A stretch of DNA of 14,240 nucleotides, taken from contig CALAZQ010000273.1 in NCBI GenBank assembly GCA_937926325.1, forward strand, positions 1 through 14,240. Reading direction: 5' to 3'. The notes under the pieces are model-generated. The model had not been told where the DNA came from. It saw only the letters and a program-made list of their open reading frames with translations, and searched no databases. Below, in pieces: positions 6,271-13,550 of the stretch (positions are counted from its first letter, which is position 1; every line of letters starts with the position of its first letter). Source of the stretch: an uncultured Planctomycetaceae bacterium (GTDB lineage Bacteria > Planctomycetota > Planctomycetia > Pirellulales > UBA1268). Both the position numbers and the translations under genes were made by a program.

Positions 6271-8032
6271 ATGGCTCCAGCCGGCGGAAGGCCCGCAGGC
6301 CGAAGGCCAGCGGCACGAAGGTCGCCACCAGGCCCAGGACCGCCACGACCCCGAGGCTGGTCGCGATGCCGAACTTACTGCTGACAAAGCCGAGAAAGTT
6401 CTCGCTCGGCATCTGCCCCATCGACCGTCGCAGCAGATTGAGGTGACTGGGCAGGGCGGTCGTCATGACGACCGCGATGATAAACAGTGCGCTCAGCACC
6501 AGGCTGAGGGTGCCGCCGAAGCCGGCGGCGATTTTTGCGGGTGACGACTCGCGGAGGTCGGGCATGCAGGCGCCGAGGCCGACGGCGATCCCCGACAGGC
6601 CGCTGCAGAGCATGCCGCAGCAGAAAAGATGAATCATTGTCGTGTTCTTGGGCACGTTCAGCATCGAGTCGCTGAGCATCACCAGCCCCAGGCAGGGCAG
6701 CAGGCCACCGCCAAAGGCAAACAGAAACTTCGACCAGACGATGTGGTCGCGGCTGACCGGCAGCAGGCCGAGAATCCAGAAGCGACGCCCTTCGAGGCTG
6801 ATCGAGGGAAACACGAACCTGGTGGTGAAGGTCGAGAGAATCAGGCCGACCACGGCAAGGTTGAGATAGCCGATGATCGAGGCGTAGGCGTGGCTGTAAT
6901 TGAACGATCGCAGGTTGAAAAAGTAGAGCCCGAGCAGGCCGAAGAAGATCATGAACTGCGACCACTGGGTGGCATCGCGGCGGAAAATCTGCAGATCCTT
7001 CACCAGCAGCAGCCGCAGCGGACTTCCCCAGCGGGGGCCACTGCGGGCCAGCAGGTTGTCGAACCAGCCGATCGCCCGCTGCCGCCGCCGCGGAATCTCA
7101 GCCTGGAGGTGACTGTAGCCGGCCCGGTAGCACCAGCGGGCCACCCAGCCGGCAACGAGGCTGAGCAGCAGGGCGTTGGCGATCAGGAGGCCGAGAAACT
7201 TCAGTGCCTCCAGCGTACTGGCCCAGCCCTGCTCGGCCGTTTCACCCCGGAGGGCACTGTCGAGCAGGCCGGACGACAGCCACCAACTGGGGAGGGCCGT
7301 CTGTTCGGTCATCGTCAGGCGTGAGAGCGTCTCCTCAAACCAGGCGACCGTCATCGTCTCGCTCTGGGTTGACTGGAGGGTCGACCAGACGGTCCAGATC
7401 AGCCCGAGCGACACGATCACGATCGAGATGCTGATGGCATGGACCCGAAGGCGGGGCAGGCCCGCGACGATCAGCATGCAGAGGATGCTGCCGATTGCCG
7501 CCGGGATCATCACGAACGAGACCATGAACGGCAGTAGCATGGCGAAGAAGGTCCAGGGGGCCTCCCGCACGATGCCATAGGAGACGAGCATCGGGCTGCC
7601 GAGCAGCACGAAGCCCCAGCTGGAGAACCAGAGGGCCTCCTGAAACTTGTGGGCGTGGATGGCCTCGGGCCGGAGGGGGCAGGTCAGTAGCAGCTTGGCC
7701 TCTTCAGAGGTGTAGAGGCTGCCATACATGAGAATGCCGGTGGAGAAAACCATCATCACCATCAACGACGAGAAAAAGGCGTTGAAGAGCAGTGAGATCA
7801 CCTCGGCATGCATCGAGTCGATGAAGGTGAAGGCCTCGAAGAAGAGCCCGAAGAGGGCAACCCAGAAGATGACGCTCAGCGTCACGACCAACGCGAACCG
7901 TAGCCGGGCCTGGGTGAGCATCGTGCCGATCAGGTGGCCGGCGGTGGTGGCTCGCAGCCGCAGCAGCAGCCGGCTTTCCTGCTCGATTGAAAGCGGGTGG
8001 GTTGCGACGGTGGGAAAGCTGTCGGCGGCCAT
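6269..8032 (-). CDS. ABC exporter permease, about 12 membrane helices
   Basis: This is the 587-aa membrane subunit of an ABC exporter and the partner of the ATPase encoded just upstream. Hydrophobic segments lie at about residues 45-70, 77-105, 135-155, 160-190, 198-216 and 278-298, then 358-375, 385-403, 434-452, 466-488, 505-525 and 556-580, roughly six plus six helices. The second half contains VFPSISLEGRRFWILGLLPVSR (about 407-428, shown here in part), a stretch typical of the 'putative ABC exporter' family (ABC_tran_2-like). The N-terminal half has EEAKLLLTCPL, its counterpart. The substrate is unknown. The start ATG overlaps the ATPase stop by one base (TGATG), so the two are translationally coupled. 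The stop codon falls on the edge of an inverted repeat, so the extreme C-terminus (RRLEP) may have been altered by an insertion. Confidence 0.85.
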   Translation of the reverse strand: MAADSFPTVATHPLSIEQESRLLLRLRATTAGHLIGTMLTQARLRFALVVTLSVIFWVALFGLFFEAFTFIDSMHAEVISLLFNAFFSSLMVMMVFSTGILMYGSLYTSEEAKLLLTCPLRPEAIHAHKFQEALWFSSWGFVLLGSPMLVSYGIVREAPWTFFAMLLPFMVSFVMIPAAIGSILCMLIVAGLPRLRVHAISISIVIVSLGLIWTVWSTLQSTQSETMTVAWFEETLSRLTMTEQTALPSWWLSSGLLDSALRGETAEQGWASTLEALKFLGLLIANALLLSLVAGWVARWCYRAGYSHLQAEIPRRRQRAIGWFDNLLARSGPRWGSPLRLLLVKDLQIFRRDATQWSQFMIFFGLLGLYFFNLRSFNYSHAYASIIGYLNLAVVGLILSTFTTRFVFPSISLEGRRFWILGLLPVSRDHIVWSKFLFAFGGGLLPCLGLVMLSDSMLNVPKNTTMIHLFCCGMLCSGLSGIAVGLGACMPDLRESSPAKIAAGFGGTLSLVLSALFIIAVVMTTALPSHLNLLRRSMGQMPSENFLGFVSSKFGIATSLGVVAVLGLVATFVPLAFGLRAFRRLEP

Positions 8033-8793
8033 CAGTCCTCGCCTGCCAGGGTGGCCTCTCGGAGGGTGGCGCGAGAGGAGGTGAGTTCGAGGTAGAGATG
8101 CTCCAGGCTGGTCGCCTCGATCGCCATCTGCTCGCGGAGTTCCGCCACCGTGCCCAGGAACCGCAGCTGGCCTCGCACCATGATGCCCATTCGGTCGGCC
8201 ATCTCCTCGGCCATCGCCAGGGTGTGGGTTGACATGAAGACAGTCATGCCTTCAGCCGTGCGGGCCTTCAGCAGGTCTTTGACAATCCGGACGCTGCGGG
8301 GGTCGAGGCCGACCATCGGTTCGTCGAGCACGATCACGTCGGGGTCATGGATGAAGGCGGCCGCAAAGACCAGCCGCTGCTTCATGCCGAGGGAGTAGTT
8401 CTCGGCGAGATCGTCGGCGAACTCCTGGAGCTCGAAGCATTCGATCTCCCGGTCGATCCGTTTTGCCGCGAGGTGCCGGGGAATGCCGTACATGTCGGCG
8501 ATGAACCGCAGGAACTCGCGGGCGGTCAGCTTGTCGTAGAGGCAGGGCTCGTCGGGGACGTAGCCGAGGTGCATGTGAGCACCGCGGGCCTCGGTGACCA
8601 GATCATGACCGCAGACCCGGACATGTCCGTGCGAGGGGCGAAGCAGGCCGACGAGCATCTTGATGGTCGTGGTCTTCCCCGCCCCGTTCGGGCCGAGCAG
8701 CGCAAAGAGCTCGCCGCGGGGAATGGACAGGCTGAGGTCGTCAACGGCGGTTTTGGTGCCGTACCGGCGGGTGACATGGTCAAATTCAATCAT
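8032..8793 (-). CDS. ABC transporter ATP-binding protein
   Basis: This is a 253-aa nucleotide-binding subunit of the CcmA/EcsA-like exporter group. Walker A is GPNGAGKT at residues 34-41. The signature is YSLGMKQRL at 133-141, Walker B is VIVLDEP at 153-159 with E158, the D-loop is GLDP at 162-165 and the H-loop is H190 in STHTL. The Q-loop position reads GYVPDEP (77-83), with Asp where Gln is usual. The start ATG at 8791-8793 follows GGAG (8803-8800) with a 6-base gap and begins with the usual MIEFDHVTRRYG. The frame is open further upstream, but without conserved sequence. Upstream is the membrane-anchored protein gene (55-base spacer) and downstream the permease (TGATG overlap). It energises that permease, and the cargo is not known. 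Confidence 0.93.
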   Translation of the reverse strand: MIEFDHVTRRYGTKTAVDDLSLSIPRGELFALLGPNGAGKTTTIKMLVGLLRPSHGHVRVCGHDLVTEARGAHMHLGYVPDEPCLYDKLTAREFLRFIADMYGIPRHLAAKRIDREIECFELQEFADDLAENYSLGMKQRLVFAAAFIHDPDVIVLDEPMVGLDPRSVRIVKDLLKARTAEGMTVFMSTHTLAMAEEMADRMGIMVRGQLRFLGTVAELREQMAIEATSLEHLYLELTSSRATLREATLAGED

Positions 8794-8848
8794 CGGCGGC
8801 TCCGGCGGCAGGAGGAAACAGGTGCGGGTGAACCTGGCAGGCCAACGG

Positions 8849-9847
8849 TTATTCTTTTTTGACGGCTGCCGTCGTCGCGGTGGCCACGCCGCTGATTGGC
8901 GTTGACGACTGGCCAGGCAGCCGGTCGGGGGCATCGAGCGGCGGGAAGCCGGCGAACTGCTCGTCGTGGTCTTCCAAGCGAACAGCCATCAGTTCAGCCA
9001 CGTCGTCGGGGCAGCGGACGAACTGTAGTTTCGAGCCGAGGATTACCGCTTCGTGCCGCAGCACGCGGCCCCGGGGCTCGACCCACATGCGGCTGCGGGG
9101 CGGGCGGTGATCGCTGGTGTCGCTGCGATAGTTGACGATGTCAGTGGTGACAAACTGACCGTCAAAGTGCAGCGTCTCTTGGCCGGCCACCTTCGCATGC
9201 AGGATTTCCATGGGCTTGTGCCCCGGCCGCAGGGGGCTGTAGATCGGCACCGTCCAGGTGCGGCCCTGATAGAGCCCGGGCATCATCGCCTGCGGTGAAA
9301 GTTCGTCGCCGATCGAGACACCGTCGGGAAGGTACCGGTCGGTTTCGTAATGGATGCCGCCGGCCTTCAGCGAAACCACCACCTTGTTGTCGTCTGCGAT
9401 CGAACCCTCGAGCTTCACCCGCTGATCGGAGTCGGGCACCCGGACCAATGACTGAAACTGCCGCAGATGCCCGTAGCGGTCGATCTTCATCCTGCCGGCT
9501 GCTTCGAGCGTGATCGTGGGATGGGCCGCCAGCACGTTGCCGATGAAGATCTGGGCCCAGGCCGGCACAATCTCATCGACGGGCAGATGCTCGAGTCGTA
9601 GGTTTGAACGAACGATCAGGCCGCCGTCGCCGCTGTCCTCGGCCAGGCTGAGCGCCGATCCGACCGCCCGGTCGTTGAGCATGATCGTCCAGGCCACCGG
9701 CCGGGGCTGGCTGCCGGTGGTGTAGAAGGCTTGATAGCCCGGCGGGGTTCCGGGGTTGAGGGTCGGCAGAATTTTGCTGACAAACAGCCAGCCGTTGGCC
9801 ACGGCGGCAGTCGCGAGAATCAGGACGGTGACCAATGGTCGCTGCAT
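8849..9847 (-). CDS. Membrane-anchored protein of unknown function, first gene of the ABC operon
   Basis: I do not recognise a family. From the ATG at 9845-9847 the protein is 332 aa. A good ribosome site GGAGG (9860-9856) lies 8 bases upstream. The N-terminus has one hydrophobic segment (about residues 4-22, PLVTVLILATAAVANGWLF) with no cleavage motif, so a signal anchor with the rest outside the cytoplasm is likely. The remaining 300 residues alternate polar and hydrophobic, suggesting beta structure, with paired phrases such as YQGRTWTVPIYSPL and LHFDGQFVTTDIVNYRSD. There are no catalytic motifs or cysteine pairs I can name. The C-terminus ends in a Thr/Ala-rich, Lys-containing tail. The position 55 bases before the ABC ATPase on the same strand suggests a role with that exporter, for example as an extracytoplasmic partner. 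Confidence 0.8.
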   Translation of the reverse strand: MQRPLVTVLILATAAVANGWLFVSKILPTLNPGTPPGYQAFYTTGSQPRPVAWTIMLNDRAVGSALSLAEDSGDGGLIVRSNLRLEHLPVDEIVPAWAQIFIGNVLAAHPTITLEAAGRMKIDRYGHLRQFQSLVRVPDSDQRVKLEGSIADDNKVVVSLKAGGIHYETDRYLPDGVSIGDELSPQAMMPGLYQGRTWTVPIYSPLRPGHKPMEILHAKVAGQETLHFDGQFVTTDIVNYRSDTSDHRPPRSRMWVEPRGRVLRHEAVILGSKLQFVRCPDDVAELMAVRLEDHDEQFAGFPPLDAPDRLPGQSSTPISGVATATTAAVKKE

Positions 9848-10214
9848 GCCCGATGCCTCCAAGAGCGGTGTTGGAAATTCCCAGAACCCATAGGATACCC
9901 GCTTGAAGGTGAGAGTTCTATGAATTGGCTGGCCGGAGGTCTGGCGTACCGTCGGCGGCACCTGGAGGCCAATTTATTCGAAGAAATGTGTGGTTCTGTC
10001 GTCCGAGGACAAGGTTTTTCCCGCCGCGGGCTGGGCTCTCAGGATTGGAGTTGTCAGCCGTCGGCTTGGGGTCATAAACTTTGGCCGTCAGCAGGGGCAG
10101 AACCAATCAGCTCGTCAGTGCGGCACGGTGCTGCGCTGCTCACAAAGGGCACATCGGCGAGCGGTAGGGTCACGGCATGATCGGTTGGCTGGAGGAACGC
10201 CGGGAGAACAAGCG
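9848..10214. other. 367-base divergent spacer
   Basis: This spacer separates the minus-strand ABC operon from the plus-strand zinc-ribbon gene, so both promoters should lie here. ORFs on either strand are short, without ribosome sites or recognisable sequence. Visible signals are a possible sigma70-type promoter (10051-10078), a TATCCT hexamer on the minus strand (9897-9892) near the ABC operon start, and a 13-codon ORF before the zinc-ribbon gene (10177-10218). No tRNA or terminator stands out. Confidence 0.5.
10051..10078 (+). promoter_or_regulatory. Possible promoter with internal palindrome for the zinc-ribbon gene
   Basis: TTGTCA (10051-10056) and CATAAA (10073-10078) are spaced by 16 bases and resemble -35 and -10 boxes. 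Between them lies the near-palindrome AGCCG-T-CGGCT (10056-10066), a place where a repressor could bind. It sits 137 bases before the coding start. Planctomycete promoters match consensus poorly, so this is tentative. Confidence 0.25.
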
Positions 10215-10218
10215 ATGA
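10177..10218 (+). CDS. Possible 13-codon leader ORF overlapping the zinc-ribbon gene
   Basis: An ATG at 10177-10179 opens a 13-residue ORF (MIGWLEERRENKR). Its TGA overlaps the ATG of the next gene as ATGA. It has no clear ribosome site of its own, only AGGG further upstream. The overlap is what a coupled leader peptide would look like, but chance is quite possible at this length. Confidence 0.2.
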   Translation: MIGWLEERRENKR

Positions 10219-10505
10219 GCGACTCGGTCTATTACCACCAGGGCTGTCCTGTCTGCGGACGGATGCTGCGGATCGGCGTCCGGCTGCTGGGGCGGAGGGT
10301 CTATTGCCAGCACTGCGGCGGCGGGTTCCGGGCGACCGATCCCGACCTCGAGTCGGCGGCGGGTGCCGACTCGCAGACCGACCGGGTGGAACGACTGCTG
10401 GCTCGGGCCGCCGAAACCATCGCCCAGAGCGGAGAGACGAGCGACGAGGGCTGGCTTTCTGAACGACTGGGAGGGTTTGAGCTAGCTGCTGATGGAGCAT
10501 CGTGA
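10215..10505 (+). CDS. Small zinc-ribbon protein of unknown function
   Basis: The 96-aa protein starts at an ATG preceded by GGGAG (10202-10206) with an 8-base gap. Residues 11-36 hold two Cys pairs, CPVCG (C11, C14) and CQHCGGGF (C31, C34), 16 residues apart. This is a C4 zinc ribbon like those in rubredoxin-like or 'CPxCG' proteins. The remainder is acidic and helical (RVERLLARAAETIAQS, about 57-72), perhaps a short coiled coil, with no membrane segment. Two Cys pairs without any other domain suggest a protein- or nucleic-acid-binding module. No target can be inferred. It is convergent with aroA, with 32 bases between the two stop codons. Confidence 0.75.
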   Translation: MSDSVYYHQGCPVCGRMLRIGVRLLGRRVYCQHCGGGFRATDPDLESAAGADSQTDRVERLLARAAETIAQSGETSDEGWLSERLGGFELAADGAS

Positions 10506-10507
10506 CT

Positions 10508-10532
10508 GCTGGCCGATGCCGGTGCTGCCAGC
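10508..10532. terminator. Possible bidirectional terminator hairpin between zinc-ribbon gene and aroA
   Basis: GCTGGC (10508-10513) and GCCAGC (10527-10532) pair over 6 bp around a 13-base loop and are followed on the plus strand by TTTCGCT. It fills the short gap between two convergent genes, where a shared terminator would be expected. The stem is short and the T tract is weak. Confidence 0.3.
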
Positions 10533-10537
10533 TTTCG

Positions 10538-11848
10538 CTAGCAGTTGGTGGTGACTGCCTGGAGGGCTTCCCAATAGCCGGGAAATGTCTTGCCGACGCA
10601 GGCAGGGGCAAGAATGGTCACGCCGGGCGACCGCAGGCCGACCAATGCCAGGCTCATCGCCATCCGATGGTCGTCATAGGTGTGGATGGCTGCCGGCCGC
10701 AACGGAGCGGGCAGGATGGTCAACCCATCGGGCCGTTCTTCGATGGTCGCCCCGAGCCGCCGCAGTTCACGAGTCAGGTCGGCGATGCGGTCGGTTTCTT
10801 TGTCGCGAATGTGGGCGACGTTGCGGATGGTGGTCGGCCCCTCGGCAAACAATGCCACCGCAGCCAGGGTCATCACAGTGTCGCTGATGGCGTTCATGTC
10901 GACGTCGATGCCCCGTAGCGGTCCTCCTGTCACCGCAATTGAAGGTGAGGCTGAGCCAGGCTCTGGCCAGCGGACCGTACAGCCCATCTGTTCCAGCAGA
11001 TCGCAGAAGGCGACGTCACCCTGCAGGCTGTCGCGACCGAGCCCAAGGATTTCGACAGTGCCACCGGTGATAGCGGCGACGGCGGCGAAATAGCTGGCCG
11101 CTGACGCATCGGGCTCAACAACATAGTCGCAGGCGGTGTAGCCGGTGGCTGCGATCTGCCAGTGGCGTTCATCCGGCAGGTCGCAGCGGCCCCCAAAAGC
11201 CTCCATCACCCGACGGGTGAGCGTCAGATAGGGGGTCGAGACCAGCGTGCCGGCCAGTTCGAGCGCCAGTCCCTGGGGCATGCAGGGAGCGGCGAGTGCC
11301 AGCCCACTGGCAAACTGACTGCTGGTATTGCCGGCGATGGTGACCGCGGCTGCGGTCACGCCGGTGGCGGTGACAGTGACCGGCGGGCACTCACCCGGGC
11401 TGCCCGCCTCGGCCTCGAGGCCAAGGGCCCGGAGGGCGGCCAGCAGATCGCCAATCGGACGCTGCCGCATCCGCGGCGTGCCGTCGAGCCGGTAGCGGCC
11501 GTGGCCGAGGCTGGTGAGGGCCGCCAGGAACCGCATGGTGGTGCCGCTGGCCTGGCAGTCGATGGCTGCCGTGGCAGCCGGAATCTCACCGCCACTGCCG
11601 GTCACGGTCAGGCGATGACCGGCCCAGTCGGCCTCGATTGCAAAGCCGAGGGCCGCGAGCCCGGCCACCATCACCCGGGTGTCGTCACTGTCGAGTATTC
11701 CCGTCAGCCGGCTGGTGCCCCGAGCCAGGGCCGCACAGATGACCGCCCGGTTGGTGATGCTCTTTGACCCCGGTGGGCGGATGCGGCCGCAGACGGGGCG
11801 GGCAACCGGTTCGATGGGGAGCTGATCGGGAAGGGACTGCTGCGGCAT
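10538..11848 (-). CDS. aroA: 3-phosphoshikimate 1-carboxyvinyltransferase (EPSP synthase, AroA)
   Basis: AroA joins shikimate-3-phosphate and phosphoenolpyruvate to EPSP, the step before chorismate. The 436-aa protein has both inside-out beta/alpha domains complete. Marks in order are RPPGSKSITNRA (24-35, K29 and R34), DCQASGTTMRFL (97-108), MRQRPIGDLL (127-136) and GNTSSQFASGLALAAP (173-188). DMNAISDTVMTLA (317-329, catalytic Asp D323), HIRDKETDRI (346-355, E351), YDDHRMAM (391-398) and CVGKTFPGYWEAL (417-429, K420) follow. The PEP loop reads GTTMRF, where the E. coli enzyme has GTAMRP. The ATG start has no strong ribosome site, but the conserved PPGSKS motif falls at the usual distance from it. 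aroA is divergent from the alcohol dehydrogenase gene and makes the precursor used by MqnA. Confidence 0.97.
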   Translation of the reverse strand: MPQQSLPDQLPIEPVARPVCGRIRPPGSKSITNRAVICAALARGTSRLTGILDSDDTRVMVAGLAALGFAIEADWAGHRLTVTGSGGEIPAATAAIDCQASGTTMRFLAALTSLGHGRYRLDGTPRMRQRPIGDLLAALRALGLEAEAGSPGECPPVTVTATGVTAAAVTIAGNTSSQFASGLALAAPCMPQGLALELAGTLVSTPYLTLTRRVMEAFGGRCDLPDERHWQIAATGYTACDYVVEPDASAASYFAAVAAITGGTVEILGLGRDSLQGDVAFCDLLEQMGCTVRWPEPGSASPSIAVTGGPLRGIDVDMNAISDTVMTLAAVALFAEGPTTIRNVAHIRDKETDRIADLTRELRRLGATIEERPDGLTILPAPLRPAAIHTYDDHRMAMSLALVGLRSPGVTILAPACVGKTFPGYWEALQAVTTNC

Positions 11849-11995
11849 GGGATGATTATTGACTGGAGGGAAACGATCGAGGCTTCTGTACGTAATCGGG
11901 CCAGACGAGCGGTGGCGGCGGCGGCTGCGGGAAACGCCGCCAGCGGAGACAGTATCCTACCGACCCATTCCTTGTCGTGGCCGGAGACCCTGCTC
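11849..11995. other. 147-base divergent spacer between aroA and the alcohol dehydrogenase
   Basis: The frame of the dehydrogenase is open through this spacer back to 11852. The encoded 48 residues are Ala/Arg-rich and unlike the family, so I treat it as untranslated. Both promoters should be here. I see no clear consensus boxes. Confidence 0.45.
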
Positions 11996-13225
11996 ATGCC
12001 CGAATCTCATCTGTCCGCTGCTGATTCCGCCGCGGGCGAACTGCAGCCCTATGAACTGACCATGCCACCGCTGGTGGTCTTCGGCCCCGGCCGGGTCGCC
12101 GAAGTCGGCCGCATGGCGGCGACGCTTGGTCAACGGGTCTGGCTGGTGACTGGCGGGGCCAGCTTTGCCAGCTGCGGCGCACGTGAGCCACTGCTGGCAG
12201 GGCTGGCTGAGGCGAAACTGCCGCATGAAGTGGTGGCCCGCTCCGCTGGAGAGCCGACAGTCGATCAGCTTGCTGCGGCCCTGGCCGCGTTGCCAGATGA
12301 TCGCAGCGGCGTGGTCGTGGTGGCTGTCGGGGGTGGAGCCACGATCGATCTGGCGAAGGCGTTGGCTGCGCTGGCGACCAATGTTGACCCCTGTGACCTC
12401 ATCGCCGCCGAGACGGCGGTGCTTGACCGGCTGGAAGGCGTCGGCCGCAGTCTGCCCATCCTCCAGCCCCCGCTGCCAGTGGTCGCGGTGCCAACCACGG
12501 CCGGAACCGGCGCTGAGGCCACCCGCAACGCGGTGATCTCCTGTCCACGCCGCCGGTTCAAGAAAAGCCTTCGCAGCCCGCTGATGGTGCCGCGGGCGGC
12601 GGTCCTTGACCCCACCCTGACTCGCTCGTGCAGCCGTCAGACCGTTGCGGCGGCCGGGCTCGACTGCCTGACACAGCTGATTGAGTCGTTCATCTCGCGG
12701 CGACGCTGGTCGCTGCCGCAGGCCCTGGTGCTCGAAGCCTTTCCCCGGGCATTTGCCGCCCTGCCGCGGGTGTTGGCCGATCCGGCAGACGACGCTGCCC
12801 GGGCGGCCCTGTTGCACGCAGCCTTTATCTCCGGGGTCAGCCTGGGCAACTCGGGCCTGGGCCTGGCACACGGCGTGGCGGCGGCACTGGGCGTGGAGTG
12901 CGGCACCCCGCACGGCCTGGCCTGTGCGGTGATGTTACCAGTGGCCCTACGGGTCAATCGGCAGGCGTCCGCAGCCGAGTTGGCCCGCCTTGACGCAACC
13001 CTTGGTGGGCCGCCGCTGCCGCCGCCTGAGGCTGCCAGCCGATTCATCGACCGGGTGGAGCAGCTCTGCAACCAGGCGGGCATTCCCCGGTCGCTCGCGG
13101 CTCTAGGCCTAGCCCGCGATCGGCTCGACTGGCTGGCAGAGCACTCGGGGGGCAACAGCATGCGGGGGAACCCGGTGCAGCTGCCGACCGCAGAACTCAG
13201 CCATCTGCTTGAATCGATCTATTGA
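11996..13225 (+). CDS. Iron-containing alcohol dehydrogenase family protein
   Basis: This is a 409-aa NAD(P)-dependent group III (iron-type) alcohol dehydrogenase-like oxidoreductase, cytoplasmic, substrate unknown. The nucleotide site is GGGATIDLAKALA (112-124) and PTTAGTGAEAT (166-176). Metal-binding positions are D223 and Q227 in GLDCLTQLIES, H292 in LAHGVAAALG and H306 in GTPHGLACAVMLP. Compared with E. coli FucO (D196, H200, H263, H277), Gln replaces the second ligand. The ATG at 11996 follows GGAG (11983-11986) with a 9-base gap. The ORF is open 48 codons upstream to 11852, but without family sequence or a good ribosome site. The stop overlaps by 7 bases the 3' end of a convergent small gene. 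Glycerol dehydrogenase and dehydroquinate synthase share this fold, but the motifs here are those of Fe-ADHs. Confidence 0.88.
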   Translation: MPESHLSAADSAAGELQPYELTMPPLVVFGPGRVAEVGRMAATLGQRVWLVTGGASFASCGAREPLLAGLAEAKLPHEVVARSAGEPTVDQLAAALAALPDDRSGVVVVAVGGGATIDLAKALAALATNVDPCDLIAAETAVLDRLEGVGRSLPILQPPLPVVAVPTTAGTGAEATRNAVISCPRRRFKKSLRSPLMVPRAAVLDPTLTRSCSRQTVAAAGLDCLTQLIESFISRRRWSLPQALVLEAFPRAFAALPRVLADPADDAARAALLHAAFISGVSLGNSGLGLAHGVAAALGVECGTPHGLACAVMLPVALRVNRQASAAELARLDATLGGPPLPPPEAASRFIDRVEQLCNQAGIPRSLAALGLARDRLDWLAEHSGGNSMRGNPVQLPTAELSHLLESIY

Positions 13226-13512
13226 CCGCCGGGGCTGAATAGCACCGCCAGCCCGAGGCCGACGACGATCACAGCCAGGGCAACGAGGATCGCGATCAGG
13301 AGCGTGGTATCCGACCGGCGGCGGCGCTGCGGCTCGACCGGGTTGATCACGATGCCCGGGGCGGTTGCTGCCGACATCTGCGGCTGGTCCACCTGCAGCG
13401 AGAAATTGCCGGCCGGCTCAGCGGCGGCAGCGGCGGCCAGTGACCGTGGTGGCGGGGGCATGAAGAAGCGGCGGGCGGGCGGCACGTGTGGAGGCGTTGC
13501 TGGATTTATCAT
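13219..13512 (-). CDS. Small proline-rich tail-anchored membrane protein
   Basis: The 97-aa protein begins with a Pro/Ala-rich low-complexity region (residues 1-35, with PPHVPPARRFFMPPPP). A polar linker follows, then an RRRR cluster (63-66) and one membrane helix near the C-terminus (TTLLIAILVALAVIVVGLGL, about 69-88). Positive charges before the helix would keep the N-terminus in the cytoplasm. GGAG (13525-13522) lies 9 bases before the ATG, which supports real translation. It lies 38 bases downstream of the lipoprotein gene on the same strand, so the two are probably cotranscribed. Its last 7 bases overlap the end of the convergent alcohol dehydrogenase gene. No family is recognised. Confidence 0.6.
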   Translation of the reverse strand: MINPATPPHVPPARRFFMPPPPRSLAAAAAAEPAGNFSLQVDQPQMSAATAPGIVINPVEPQRRRRSDTTLLIAILVALAVIVVGLGLAVLFSPGGQ

Positions 13513-13550
13513 CAGTCTGCACTCCGGCTTTGTATTGCGGCTCCTACACG

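Noticed and set aside
6245..6544. Plus-strand ORF beginning MPNRIGRRL
   Set aside because: It is antisense to the ABC permease. Its start only repeats the sequence of the inverted repeat, which is why the same nine residues appear in the opposite-strand frame at 6028.
9731..10180. 149-codon plus-strand ORF across the divergent spacer
   Set aside because: It starts antisense to the membrane-anchored protein gene, has no ribosome site and its composition is not protein-like.
11852..11995. Upstream start for the alcohol dehydrogenase
   Set aside because: The 48 extra residues are Ala/Arg-rich without family similarity. The internal ATG at 11996 has a good GGAG.
11996..13225. Dehydroquinate synthase, given the neighbouring aroA and the shared fold
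   Set aside because: The PTTAGTGAEAT and GLDCLTQLIES motifs are those of iron-type alcohol dehydrogenases. The DHQ synthase metal and substrate motifs are not present.
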